Positions 1-8,063 are shown, numbered from the stretch's first letter. The stretch is DNA of 53,267 bases from CAZDYP01 sp964509505 (GCA_964509505.1 CAZDYP010000009.1:1-53267), one strand, 5' to 3'. The notes: generated from the letters alone by a model not told the origin. Numbers and translations: made by a program.

Positions 1-1
1 G

Positions 2-88
2 CGCGAACATCTTTGTGGATTGGCGGGCACGCATCTTGATCCACAAGTGGTAAAAATCTTCTTGAAGGAATTTGCTACCCTCACTTAG
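2..88 (+). CDS. C-terminal end of an HD-GYP domain protein (partial, 5' end outside window)
   Basis: The first 28 codons are open from the window edge to a TAG stop. The peptide carries AGTHLDPQVVKIFLKEF, which closely resembles the usual end of HD-GYP cyclic-di-GMP phosphodiesterase domains (a G-T-x-x-D-P-x-V-V-x-x-F pattern). The catalytic HD and GYP residues lie upstream and cannot be seen. The stop overlaps the TAA of a small opposite-strand ORF, so the transcription units converge here. The call rests on one short motif. Confidence 0.55.
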   Translation, partial: REHLCGLAGTHLDPQVVKIFLKEFATLT

Positions 89-192
89 TTTCCCCAAAAC
101 ACTTTTGCCTTCCCCTTGAGCTTGATAACGTCTGGTTCATCCCATCGCCAATCAAATTGATGTAGCGACGCGCAACCACCACCCATACTCAT
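85..192 (-). other. Small coding-like ORF, 35 aa, unknown (possible gene remnant)
   Basis: A minus-strand ATG ORF runs to a TAA at 85-87 and reads MSMGGGCASLHQFDWRWDEP..., with no recognised domain. It begins two bases after the stop of another minus-strand coding-like stretch (195-347), so the two look like the remains of one small operon. No convincing Shine-Dalgarno is visible. It may be a pseudogene fragment or chance; I do not recognise it. Confidence 0.22.
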
Positions 193-194
193 CT

Positions 195-347
195 TTACAG
201 CGGCAATTCATCGTCCACTTCGATGCGCCGTCGTTTTGCCATCACCGTTTGTTGCGTCTGCGGATTGAAACCCTCTTTCTTATATATCTCCCAATACAAA
301 ACTGTACCGCGCCGTTGCCACCATTGAACGCATGGCAAGATGTCACG
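195..347 (-). other. Small coding-like ORF, about 50 aa, unknown (possible gene remnant)
   Basis: The minus strand is open from a GTG near 347 to TAA at 195-197. The peptide includes YWEIYKKEGFNPQTQQTVM and ends AKRRRIEVDDELPL, a natural-looking acidic C-terminus. An in-frame stop lies directly upstream of the GTG and there is no ribosome binding site, so this is probably the 3' end of a decayed gene. I do not recognise the family. Confidence 0.28.
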
Positions 348-415
348 CACAGTTTAGCGTTATCTGTAAACACGGTCCCCGCCTCAGCCTACCACCAGCA
401 GCTTTGCTAGGATAG

Positions 416-449
416 TGTCCCTTGTGCCGGTTATGCGGGACAAGGGGCA
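416..449. repeat. 14-bp imperfect inverted repeat with 6-bp spacer
   Basis: TGTCCCTTGTGCCG (416-429) faces CGGGACAAGGGGCA (436-449) across a 6-base spacer, with 12 of 14 positions complementary. No T-tract follows, so it is not a good terminator. The arm-spacer-arm geometry resembles a tyrosine-recombinase core site, but no recombinase gene is in view. It could also be a protein operator or the relic of an IS end. Confidence 0.5.
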
Positions 450-528
450 TGTACTCAGCTCTCAACCATCAAACCCACTGTCTTCATATACTATCGAAAG
501 CACGTTTTTCGTTTGCTATCCCTTATGC

Positions 529-534
529 TAGAAT
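529..534 (+). promoter_or_regulatory. Putative -10 box (TAGAAT, extended TGC) for the Lon-N-like gene
   Basis: TATGCTAGAAT at 524-534 gives an extended -10 element (TGn + TAGAAT). The predicted transcript start falls within a base or two of the ATG at 543, so the mRNA would have almost no leader. The -35 region is weak. Confidence 0.4.
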
Positions 535-542
535 CACGAGGT

Positions 543-1211
543 ATGGAAGAACTGGCTCTCTTTCCACTGAACACGGTCTTGTTCCCCAACATGCCGCTCG
601 CGTTGCACATTTTCGAGGAACGCTACAAGATGATGATTGGACGCTGCATCGAGGAGGATACGCCTTTTGGCGTCGTGTTGATTCGTGAAGGACGCGAAGT
701 GGGCGGCGCAGCGATTCCATTCACCGTCGGCACGACCGCACACATCATCAACGTCGAGCGGCTGGACGAGGGGCGCATGAACCTCATCTGTGTTGGGCGT
801 CAGCGTTTTCGCCTGAACAGCGTCGCGCAGCGTACCCCGTATCTCATTGGGCGCGTCGAATACGCGCCGCATGAGTTGGGTGAGCGCGATGCGGTCTATG
901 GTATGGTCGTCGAGGTGCGCGAGCTGTTCATGGAATACCTGCGTCTGTTGGCGACGATTGTGGATGTGGAGATGAACTTCACGGCATTGCCGCCCGATGC
1001 GGACAACTTAGCCTATGGCGTCGCAGCTGCCATCCAAATCGCAAATACTGAGAAGCAACAATGGCTCGAAAATGATTCGGTGCAACAAATTTTGTGGGAC
1101 GAAGCGCAACGTCTTCCGAAAGAGATTGTGCGCTTGAAAATGCTAGCGGAGTTAGAGAAGGAAAACAGACGGCGTGCGGAAAAGAAGATTGGTCCCTTCT
1201 CGCCGAATTAG
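543..1211 (+). CDS. Lon N-terminal substrate-binding domain (LON_N) protein
   Basis: This is a 222-residue stand-alone LON substrate-binding (PUA-like) protein. The N-terminus MEELALFPLNTVLFPNMPLA, followed by LHIFEERY, is the family hallmark. The AAA+ and protease domains of Lon are absent, and the length fits solitary LON_N proteins (roughly 190-230 aa), so it cannot be a protease. Such proteins are thought to bind peptides or substrates, but the role is undefined. The frame stays open upstream to a TTG at 513, with another ATG at 525. The ATG at 543 is preferred because family members start with this peptide and a -10 box lies just upstream. A heptamer repeat array begins right after the stop. 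Confidence 0.85.
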   Translation: MEELALFPLNTVLFPNMPLALHIFEERYKMMIGRCIEEDTPFGVVLIREGREVGGAAIPFTVGTTAHIINVERLDEGRMNLICVGRQRFRLNSVAQRTPYLIGRVEYAPHELGERDAVYGMVVEVRELFMEYLRLLATIVDVEMNFTALPPDADNLAYGVAAAIQIANTEKQQWLENDSVQQILWDEAQRLPKEIVRLKMLAELEKENRRRAEKKIGPFSPN

Positions 1212-1288
1212 TCATTAGTCGCTAGTCGCTAGCGACTAACGACTAGCGACTAATGACTAGCGACTAATGACTAGCGACTAACGACTAC
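1211..1288. repeat. Heptamer tandem repeat array (TCGCTAG / CGACTAA / TGACTAG units)
   Basis: About eleven units with an exact 7-bp period fill the gap between two genes. Units are TCATTAG or TCGCTAG in the left part and CGACTAA, CGACTAG or TGACTAG in the right part. The two parts are reverse complements of each other, so the array can fold into a long hairpin. It ends 3 bp before the pepA Shine-Dalgarno. The style matches the short tandemly repeated repetitive (STRR) heptamers known from cyanobacteria. Confidence 0.85.
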
Positions 1289-1297
1289 AAGGAGAGA

Positions 1298-2794
1298 ATG
1301 ATGCAACTCAACGTCAAACAAGGCGCGGTTCAGCATGAAGCAGCAGACGCTATCATCATCAATCTATTTGAAGGCGTGACGGAGCCGAGCGGCGCGACAG
1401 GCGCAGTGGACAAAGCGCTTGGCGGCATGATCGCCGATGTGCTGATGAGCGGCGATTTCAAAGGCAAGCTCAACGCTACGCAAATTTTTTATCCGCGCGG
1501 CGCGATTCCTGCGAAACGTGCGATACTGGTCGGTTTGGGCAAACCAGATAAATTCGGCTTAGAGCAAGCGCGCCAAGCTGCTGCTGCCGCCATCAAACGC
1601 GCGCGTGACTTGGGCGCGAAGACTGTGGCGACGATTGTGCATGGCGCGGGCATAGGCAACCTGAACGCGCAAGCCGCCGCGCAAGCATTAGTGGAAGGGA
1701 CGATGTTGGGTCTCTATCGCTTCAATGATTTCAAACAGAAAGACGACAACCATCAGAAAGATGTTGAGCAGGTGACGATTGTCGAGTTCGACGCGGCGAA
1801 GCTGGATGCGATTAACGCGGGGGTGAAAATTGGCGCAGCGATTGCCGGCGGGCAAATCGTCGCACGCAATCTGTCGAATCAGCCGGGCAACGTGGCGACG
1901 CCGACCTATCTTGCCAACGCCGCGAAGAAAATCGGCGCCGAGTATGACATGAATGTGACGGCGTTGAGCTTCGAGGAATGTAAAGCGTTGGGGATGGGGA
2001 TGTATTGCGGCGTCGCGCAAGGCACCGATGAGCCGCCGCAATTCATTGTGATGGAACACAATGCGGGCAAGGGCATGGACACCGTCGTGTTGATTGGCAA
2101 GGGCATCACCTTCGATAGCGGCGGCATCAGCATCAAGCCAACCGATGGTATGTGGGACATGAAGCACGACATGTCGGGCGGCGCGGCGGTGATTGGCGCG
2201 ATGCAAGCCGTCGGCGCGTTGTCCATTCCGTTGCACGTCGTTGGCATCGTGCCCGCGACGGAAAATTTGTTGAGCGGCAAGGCGTTCAAGCCCGGCGACA
2301 TCTTGCGCGCGATGAACGGCAAGACCATCGAGATTCAAAGCACCGACGCGGAAGGGCGTCTGGTGTTGGGCGATGCGTTGTGTTACGCCAAGCGTTTCAA
2401 TCCGAAAGGCGTGATTGACATGGCGACGTTGACGGGCGCTTGCACCGTCGCATTGGGCAAAGTGTGCGCAGGTTTGCTGACGAACAACGCCGAGCTGGCG
2501 AACAAAGTGAAAGCGGCGGCAGACAAAACGGGCGAGCGTGTATGGGAGTTGCCCTTGTGGGACGATTACAACGAGCTCATCAAAAGCACGTTTGCCGACA
2601 TGAAGAACACGGGCGGGCGCGGCGGCGGCGCGATTACAGCGGCGGCGATTCTCAAAAATTTCGTAGATTTCCCGTGGGTGCATCTCGACATTGCGGGCAT
2701 GGCGTATGGCGACGACGAAAAAGGGTACAACGTCAAAGGCGCGACGGGCTATGGCGCGCGGTTGTGCGTGGAGCTGCTACGCAGTTGGAAGTAG
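1298..2794 (+). CDS. pepA: Leucyl (cytosol) aminopeptidase, M17 family
   Basis: At 498 residues this is a normal-length M17 aminopeptidase. It removes N-terminal residues from peptides in the cytoplasm using two metal ions. The metal and catalytic segments are visible: VLIGKGITFDSGGISIKP near residue 265 and the signature STDAEGRLVLGDALCYA near residue 347. The N-terminal regulatory macro-like domain is also present. An AAGGAGAG ribosome binding site directly precedes ATG-ATG; I take the first ATG. The gene sits alone between a heptamer array and a region of gene remnants, which suggests its own promoter, possibly within or before the array. Confidence 0.96.
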   Translation: MMQLNVKQGAVQHEAADAIIINLFEGVTEPSGATGAVDKALGGMIADVLMSGDFKGKLNATQIFYPRGAIPAKRAILVGLGKPDKFGLEQARQAAAAAIKRARDLGAKTVATIVHGAGIGNLNAQAAAQALVEGTMLGLYRFNDFKQKDDNHQKDVEQVTIVEFDAAKLDAINAGVKIGAAIAGGQIVARNLSNQPGNVATPTYLANAAKKIGAEYDMNVTALSFEECKALGMGMYCGVAQGTDEPPQFIVMEHNAGKGMDTVVLIGKGITFDSGGISIKPTDGMWDMKHDMSGGAAVIGAMQAVGALSIPLHVVGIVPATENLLSGKAFKPGDILRAMNGKTIEIQSTDAEGRLVLGDALCYAKRFNPKGVIDMATLTGACTVALGKVCAGLLTNNAELANKVKAAADKTGERVWELPLWDDYNELIKSTFADMKNTGGRGGGAITAAAILKNFVDFPWVHLDIAGMAYGDDEKGYNVKGATGYGARLCVELLRSWK

Positions 2795-2795
2795 G

Positions 2796-2847
2796 CATGA
2801 GACGCGAGAGGTGATGCGTGAAGCGTGAACCGTGATGCGTGATACGC
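2796..2847. repeat. Heptamer tandem repeat array (GCGTGAA / GCGTGAT units)
   Basis: Just after pepA the sequence runs GCATGAG, ACGCGAG, AGGTGAT, GCGTGAA, GCGTGAA, CCGTGAT, GCGTGAT, ACGCAAG. These are degenerate units with a fixed 7-bp period and no hairpin of note. It belongs to the same class as the other heptamer arrays in this window. Confidence 0.7.
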
Positions 2848-2869
2848 AAGTAGGAGAGCAAGACCTGAA

Positions 2870-2980
2870 TTTCGCACCCGCGCCGTGCGCATGGGCAAGG
2901 TCGCGCGGGTCAGCGAAGTGAATGCGCAATGGTGGCAATTGGGCGACGCGCGTTTGCATCGCCTAGATTGGATGGATTGA
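2870..2980 (+). pseudogene. Short coding-like fragment, unknown family
   Basis: A 36-codon stretch ends in TGA just before the DinB gene and reads FRTRAVRMGKVARVSEVN..., ending RLHRLDWMD. Upstream the frame runs into the heptamer array and a stop, and no ribosome binding site precedes the internal ATG at 2891. It looks like the 3' remnant of a gene whose body was lost, with the heptamer array at the break. I cannot name the family. Confidence 0.3.
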
Positions 2981-2990
2981 GGATAAACCC

Positions 2991-3479
2991 ATGACACCTG
3001 ACGAGCGGTTGCAAAAAATCGAAGCATACGGCAACGCCTACGATTATCTGGTCGAGGCGTTGACGCAGTTTCCCAAAGAGCTCTGGCAATATCGCCCCGC
3101 GCCCGACGATTGGAGCATCCATGAGCTGATCATCCATATCGCCGACAGTGAAGCGAATAGCTTCATTCGGTGTCGGCGCGCCGTTGCCGAACCGGGTTCG
3201 GCGGTGCTTGGTTACGACGAGGCGCAGTGGGCGCGCGCGCTCAACTATCACGCGCAAAGCACCGACGACGCGCTGCTGCTGTTCAGGTGGTTGCGCGGCA
3301 ACACGTACAGCCTGATCAAGATGTTGCCTGAAGCGGCTTGGTCACAGACGATAGTGCATTCCGAGAATGGCGTGATGACGCTCGACGATTGGCTCACTGT
3401 CTATACGGCGCACGTGCCGGAGCATGTGGAGCAGATGCAACGAAACTATGAGGCTTGGTTGGCGGCAAATGGCAGATAG
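2991..3479 (+). CDS. DinB / DfsB family putative metal-dependent protein
   Basis: This 162-residue four-helix-bundle protein belongs to the DinB-like superfamily. It has the typical start (MTPDERLQKIEAYGNAYDYL), the segment DDWSIHELIIHIADSE, and a late AHVPEHVEQM. The three histidines in these regions are the expected metal ligands. Family members include thiol-S-transferases and damage-inducible proteins, but the reaction here cannot be told. A GAGG sequence 8 bases before the ATG supports the start. The C-terminal codons run into a heptamer-type repeat that continues into the AlkD remnant downstream. Confidence 0.8.
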   Translation: MTPDERLQKIEAYGNAYDYLVEALTQFPKELWQYRPAPDDWSIHELIIHIADSEANSFIRCRRAVAEPGSAVLGYDEAQWARALNYHAQSTDDALLLFRWLRGNTYSLIKMLPEAAWSQTIVHSENGVMTLDDWLTVYTAHVPEHVEQMQRNYEAWLAANGR

Positions 3480-3507
3480 CGTGTAGCGGATAGCAGACGA
3501 AGCGTGA
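3466..3507. repeat. Heptamer-type degenerate repeat (GATAGCG / GATAGCA units) at a gene break
   Basis: Units AATGGCA, GATAGCG, TGTAGCG, GATAGCA, GACGAAG, CGTGAGG keep a 7-bp period. The array overlaps the last codons of the DinB gene and ends exactly where homology to an AlkD-type protein begins. This places it at the breakpoint of a truncated gene. Confidence 0.6.
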
Positions 3508-3829
3508 GGCAGAGTATGTGCGACGCGCGGGGTTTGCGTTGATGGCGTACTTGGCGGTGCATGACAAAGCAGCGAAAGACGAAGCGTTCATCAAGTTCTT
3601 GCCTGTCATCAAAACTGGCGCGACCGACGAGGGCAATTTCGTGAAGAAAGCCGTCAACTGGGCGTTGCGACAAATCGGCAAACGCAACGCGAAGCTGAAT
3701 CGTGCCGCCATCAAAACTGCGTGCGAGATACAGAAGATGGATTCCAAAGCGGCGCGGTGGGTGGCGGCGGATGCGTTGCGCGAGCTGATGGGCGAGGCGG
3801 TGCAGGGAAGGTTACAAAAAAAGTGGTGA
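3508..3829 (+). pseudogene. C-terminal remnant of an AlkD-like DNA alkylation repair protein
   Basis: The peptide EYVRRAGFALMAYLAVHDK, followed by NFVKKAVNWALRQIGKRN and SKAARWVAADALREL, is typical of the last half of DNA alkylation repair (HEAT-like, AlkD/YhaZ) proteins. Family members are around 220 aa; here only about 107 residues remain and the N-terminal half is absent. Upstream the frame meets a TAG inside a heptamer repeat. A start at 3518 or 3542 would yield only the fragment. It is most likely a decayed gene, though expression of a short helical protein cannot be excluded. Confidence 0.7.
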
Positions 3830-3853
3830 TAACCCAGTGTAAAAGAGGCGCTT

Positions 3854-5023
3854 ATGGTCCGCACATCTATCAAGTGGTTGTATTACATCACTCACATTGA
3901 TAATATTCCCTCAATTGTACGTAAAGGCATTTTGTCGCATGAACAAATCGAACAACTGCAAATTCCTTTTACGCCCATCTACGACGCGCAAATTGTATTG
4001 AGCCGCCAAAACAAATCAGCTCCAAATGGTAAGAGTTTATGGAGCTTTGCCAATTTATATTTCCAACCACGTAATCCTATACTCTATCGCGTAAAAAGCG
4101 AAAAATCTGCGAGCGACATCGTAGTAGTAGCTGTTAGGCGAGAAATTTTGAACCAGCCTAACAGCTTTGTTACAACGGGGAATGCAGCTAGCCTTGCAAC
4201 TGAAATCCGACAACCTACAGCAAAGCTAATCACCCAAATTAAAAAAAATACTTTCAAGGATTGGTGGTCAACTATTGACGATTCTAAACGAGAAATCATG
4301 GCGGAATGTCTAGTACCCGATAGAGTGCCCCCTGAACTTATAGACACAATTTTTGTGGCTAATCACGAGTCGCGTGATAAGCTGCTTAATCTGTTGCCTA
4401 AGTCTAATATGTCGGTGGTTGTCCAACCCAAACTGTTTTTCCAAGCCACAAAGCAGATTGCTCTGACGCCACGCCTCACTGTGATTGAGGGCGATATGTT
4501 CTTCTCTGAAATGCAAACCTTGACCGTGAGTGTAAATTGCGTCGGCGTCATGGGCAAAGGGCTTGCTTCCCGCGTCAAATATCAGTACCCAGATGTGTAT
4601 GTATTCTATCAGGATGTATGCAAACGTCGCGTTTTACGCATGGGCAAGCCTTTTATTTACAAACGCGAGTTCTCTCCGATGGAATCTCCAGCTGCTGATA
4701 CCGATGATAATGGCAATGGGGCTCATCGCGTCTGGTTCTTGCTATTTCCTACCAAACAGCATTGGCGACAAAATTCAGATGTCAATGGAATTGCACAAGG
4801 GCTAGAATGGGTTAAGGCTAACGCACTCAAAGAGGGCATACAGTCATTGGCTTTGCCTGCATTAGGATGTGGACTGGGCAACTTGGAATGGAAAGAAGTC
4901 GGGCCGCTGATGTGCCAAGCTCTAAAGGAACTCAATATTCCCATACAGATCTACTTGCCCACTGAAAAGAAAGTGCCCGATGATGAATTAACCAAAAAAT
5001 TTTTGCTGGGCACTAAACCATAA
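3854..5023 (+). CDS. DarT-like DNA ADP-ribosyltransferase fused to a DarG-like macrodomain (389 aa)
   Basis: Two domains normally encoded by separate toxin and antitoxin genes share one frame. Residues 1-200 resemble DarT (DUF4433), which attaches ADP-ribose from NAD+ to single-stranded DNA: YYITHIDNIPSIVRKGIL near residue 10, Arg51 in VLSRQNK, ANLYFQPRNPILY near 66, and AECLVPDRVPPELI with the probable catalytic Glu151. Residues 208-389 form a macrodomain of DarG type (TVIEGDMFFSE, then NCVGVMGKGLASRV), the activity that removes the modification. The separate DarG C-terminal toxin-binding domain seems to be missing. Codon use is visibly more AT-rich than in neighbours, suggesting transfer. 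No stop or frameshift interrupts the domains. The start is ATG with a weak AGAGG upstream. Domain calls are confident; that the fusion is an active defence or toxin system is inferred. Confidence 0.85.
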   Translation: MVRTSIKWLYYITHIDNIPSIVRKGILSHEQIEQLQIPFTPIYDAQIVLSRQNKSAPNGKSLWSFANLYFQPRNPILYRVKSEKSASDIVVVAVRREILNQPNSFVTTGNAASLATEIRQPTAKLITQIKKNTFKDWWSTIDDSKREIMAECLVPDRVPPELIDTIFVANHESRDKLLNLLPKSNMSVVVQPKLFFQATKQIALTPRLTVIEGDMFFSEMQTLTVSVNCVGVMGKGLASRVKYQYPDVYVFYQDVCKRRVLRMGKPFIYKREFSPMESPAADTDDNGNGAHRVWFLLFPTKQHWRQNSDVNGIAQGLEWVKANALKEGIQSLALPALGCGLGNLEWKEVGPLMCQALKELNIPIQIYLPTEKKVPDDELTKKFLLGTKP

Positions 5024-5050
5024 CCCGCTATAGCTGAAACCGATAACTCT

Positions 5051-6736
5051 ATGCACAAACATCAACTTTCGACTATCTTCACCCAAGCCATCCGACAAGC
5101 ACAACAACAAGGCACATTGCCCTCGTTCACTATACCCACGATTGAAGTCGTGCGCCCTGCCGACGAAAAGTTTGGCGACTATGCGGTGTCGGTCGCCATG
5201 AAGCTGGCGCGTGAGGCGAAAATGTCGCCGCTCCAAATCGCGCAAGCCATCGCCGCGCAGACGCCCCGCGACGGCATGATCGGCAAGGTCGAGGTCGCGC
5301 CGCCGGGTTTCATCAACATTCGTTTGAATGAAACATTTCTTGCGGAGCAGGTCAACGCAATTTTGCAAGCGGGCAGAACGTTTGGCAATGTGGATGTGGG
5401 GCAGGGCAAGCGCGCGATGGTCGAGTTCGTCAGCGCGAACCCGACGGGTCCCTTGCATATCGGGCGCACGTGGGGCGCAGTCGTTGGCGATACGCTCGCG
5501 CGCTTGCTGGAAGCGAGCGGCTATCAGGTCACGCGCGAATACTACTTCAACAACGCGGGACAACAAATGCGGATGCTGGGTGAGTCCGTGCGCGCGCGGT
5601 ATCTTGAATTGCTGGGGGTGCCGACGACCTTTCCTGAAGGCGGTTATCAAGGCGAGTACATCTACGACATCGCGCGCAACATCATTGACGAGTTGGGCAA
5701 CACGTGGCGTGAAGAGGATTGGTCGAGGTTCAAAGAACGCGCCGAGGCATGGATGTTTGCCAACATCCGCAAGACGCTGGAGCGCATGGGCATCGTGTTC
5801 GATGTGTGGTTCAACGAGAACGATTTATACAAAGGCGCGATTGACGAAACATTGAAGCGATTGCGTGAACGAGGTTACGCCTACGCAAAGGATGGCGCAG
5901 TCTGGTTCAAAGCGATGGAGTTCGGCGCAGACAAAGATCGGGTGCTGATTCGCTCTAATGGCGAGCCGACCTATCGCATGCCTGATATCGCCTATCACGT
6001 CAATAAGTTGGGGCGCGGCTTTGATTTGATCGTCAACGTCTTCGGCGCAGACCACAAAGACGAATATCCCGACGTCATTGCGGGCGTGCGAGCGTTGGGA
6101 CTGGACGCCGAGCGCATCCGCGTCGTCATTCACCAGTTCATCAACCTCGTGCGTGATGGCAAGCAAGTGCGGATGAGTACGCGGCGCGCGAACTACGTCA
6201 CGCTCGACGACTTGCTGGATGAGGTGACATTTACACACCCTGAATCGGGCGTGACGATTCCCGGCAAAGATCCCGTGCGTTTCATGCTGCTCACGCGCTC
6301 GGCAAACTCGGCGATGAACTTCGACATTGGGTTAGTGACCAAGACGACCAACGAGAATCCCGTCTATTACGTGCAATATGCGCACGCGCGCATTGCCAGC
6401 ATCATCCGCGAGGCGAAGGAGCGCGGGCAGTATTATGACGATGGCGATGTGCGCTTGCTGACGCGGCCTGCCGAGTACGCGCTCATTCGCAAACTGCTCG
6501 AACTGCCTGAACAAGTGGAAAACGCCACGCGGCAACTGACGCCGCACCTACTCTCGCATTACGCGCAGAGCCTCGCATCAACCTTTCACGCCTTTTATCA
6601 CGATTGCCGCGTGTTGCCCGGCGAGGGCGTCGCGCTCGACTTAAGCCAAGCGCGCATGAAGCTAGTGCGCGCCACAAAGCAGGTGTTGGCGCGGACGTTG
6701 GGGTTGATGGGGATGAGCGCGCCGGAGAGCATGTGA
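5051..6736 (+). CDS. argS: Arginyl-tRNA synthetase
   Basis: This class I synthetase of 561 residues charges tRNA-Arg. The N-terminal Add-1 domain is followed by FVSANPTGPLHIGRTWG near residue 128, which holds the HIGH-type motif. VRMSTRRANYVTLDDLL near residue 373 stands in the position of KMSKS. An anticodon-binding helical domain closes the protein, with LGLMGMSAPESM at the end. No clear Shine-Dalgarno precedes the ATG. It lies 27 bp downstream of the DarT-macrodomain gene and may share its transcript. A strong inverted repeat after the stop separates it from the opposite-strand gene. Confidence 0.97.
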   Translation: MHKHQLSTIFTQAIRQAQQQGTLPSFTIPTIEVVRPADEKFGDYAVSVAMKLAREAKMSPLQIAQAIAAQTPRDGMIGKVEVAPPGFINIRLNETFLAEQVNAILQAGRTFGNVDVGQGKRAMVEFVSANPTGPLHIGRTWGAVVGDTLARLLEASGYQVTREYYFNNAGQQMRMLGESVRARYLELLGVPTTFPEGGYQGEYIYDIARNIIDELGNTWREEDWSRFKERAEAWMFANIRKTLERMGIVFDVWFNENDLYKGAIDETLKRLRERGYAYAKDGAVWFKAMEFGADKDRVLIRSNGEPTYRMPDIAYHVNKLGRGFDLIVNVFGADHKDEYPDVIAGVRALGLDAERIRVVIHQFINLVRDGKQVRMSTRRANYVTLDDLLDEVTFTHPESGVTIPGKDPVRFMLLTRSANSAMNFDIGLVTKTTNENPVYYVQYAHARIASIIREAKERGQYYDDGDVRLLTRPAEYALIRKLLELPEQVENATRQLTPHLLSHYAQSLASTFHAFYHDCRVLPGEGVALDLSQARMKLVRATKQVLARTLGLMGMSAPESM

Positions 6737-6777
6737 AATGCGCTGACGCGACGTGAAACGCGAGGCATGAAACAACA

Positions 6778-6810
6778 CAGCCGCAGTGGTGATGGTCACC
6801 CTTGCGGCTG
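6778..6810. terminator. Convergent hairpin between argS and the PIG-V gene
   Basis: CAGCCGCA (6778-6785) pairs with TGCGGCTG (6803-6810), and the inner GGTG/CACC extends the stem. TTTCAATTT follows on the plus strand. It lies between two converging genes and probably terminates both; the T-tracts are modest. Confidence 0.6.
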
Positions 6811-6823
6811 TTTCAATTTAATC

Positions 6824-8056
6824 TCAGGCAACCCATCGTCCACTCGCAAACCAGATCGTCAGCAGCACAAGGCTGATTATAGACAGAGCGAACCAACCGT
6901 AGCGATAACGACGAGGCTTGGTGTGAACCAACAATACGGGGAACAAAAACACAGGATACACAAACAGCACATGCCGTGGTAGGGCATCCCAAGCGTAGCC
7001 AAGCGGTCCGTGCATGGATAGAAAGAAAATACTCGCACCGAGCATGAAAGCCGCCCAGCTCAAAGGCACACGTCGCGCCAACCAGATATTGGCAATCAAT
7101 AGCCACACGCCAAACACAAAATTGAAAATGCTAATTGCTCTGGAAAACCAGTCAGGGTTAATATTCACCCCCCATGCCGCTGCCATGAATGCGTCGTAGA
7201 ACGTGCTCCCCAACCATGAGAACTGAGCGAGCCATCGGGTTGCCGTTAGTTCTATGTAGCCCGCTCCCCAATAAGTCTGCCGCTCAAACGGAATCCAGTA
7301 GTTTAAGGCAAACAAGGAGCCAGCTATGCCTGTCATTCCTCCCACGCCTGCTGCGATACAGCGACTCGAAGTAAAGCGACGTTGTTGCGCGAATTCAACC
7401 ACATACGGGATGAGCAACAGCCAGCCAATGGGACGAGTAACACTCGCTAAGGCAATACAAAAACCGCTGCGAATGAAATGTCCTTGGCGCATTGCCCAAA
7501 TTGACAGCAAGCTTAAACACTGCATGAGGGATTCCGCGTAAAAGGCAAAAAAATAAAACGCGGTCGGAAAAAAAAGCAACGCGCAGACGCTCCAATATGC
7601 TACCGGTTGGGTATAGTGTGTTTTGACCAGATGATACCAAATCAAACATGATGCGAGCTGCGCGAAAGCAGAGAGCCCTAGCCCAATCCATAGAACATTC
7701 ACGCTGCTGTATTGTGACAACCAACCGATCAGAAAGGGATACAATGGAAAAAAGCCACGCTCGTCGCCTGTGCGTGTATAGCCATAGCGGGCAATCTGCA
7801 TGTAGTACGATGAGTCCCAACGCGCTAATAAGCCTTCCCATTGACGAGGATCAACTTGGCCGTCTAACGTGCAGCAAAGTCCTCCGCCCCAACCGCGCCA
7901 GGCGCTCAGATAGTTTGCGCCTACGAAACCTGCGCTGAATATGACTAGAGCGGCGCAAAGCCACAACCCAATGATATGGATCCATTCAACCTGACTCCAA
8001 CGGTTGAATTGACGTATGAGTTTGCTTGCTTGAATACCGATCAACACGCGCTTCAT
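6824..8056 (-). CDS. PIG-V-like polyprenol-phosphate mannosyltransferase, integral membrane
   Basis: This is a polytopic membrane protein of about 410 residues with many hydrophobic helices. The segment LLARWDSSYYMQIARYGY, followed by GFFPLYPFLI, is the PIG-V (GPI mannosyltransferase 2-like) signature, with the acidic residue in the first outer loop expected to be catalytic. Bacterial members are thought to use a lipid-linked sugar donor to glycosylate lipids or proteins outside the membrane. Two in-frame ATGs exist, at 8062 and 8056. A TATAAC box ends one base before the first but 7 nt before the second, so I take 8056 as the start of a leaderless mRNA. No Shine-Dalgarno is present. Confidence 0.8.
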   Translation of the reverse strand: MKRVLIGIQASKLIRQFNRWSQVEWIHIIGLWLCAALVIFSAGFVGANYLSAWRGWGGGLCCTLDGQVDPRQWEGLLARWDSSYYMQIARYGYTRTGDERGFFPLYPFLIGWLSQYSSVNVLWIGLGLSAFAQLASCLIWYHLVKTHYTQPVAYWSVCALLFFPTAFYFFAFYAESLMQCLSLLSIWAMRQGHFIRSGFCIALASVTRPIGWLLLIPYVVEFAQQRRFTSSRCIAAGVGGMTGIAGSLFALNYWIPFERQTYWGAGYIELTATRWLAQFSWLGSTFYDAFMAAAWGVNINPDWFSRAISIFNFVFGVWLLIANIWLARRVPLSWAAFMLGASIFFLSMHGPLGYAWDALPRHVLFVYPVFLFPVLLVHTKPRRYRYGWFALSIISLVLLTIWFASGRWVA

Positions 8057-8063
8057 GATCATA

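Noticed and set aside
1688..2683. Long minus-strand ORF opposite pepA (331 aa)
   Set aside because: It is the antisense shadow of a well-conserved aminopeptidase, rich in Arg/His as such shadows are in GC-rich DNA, with no family match.
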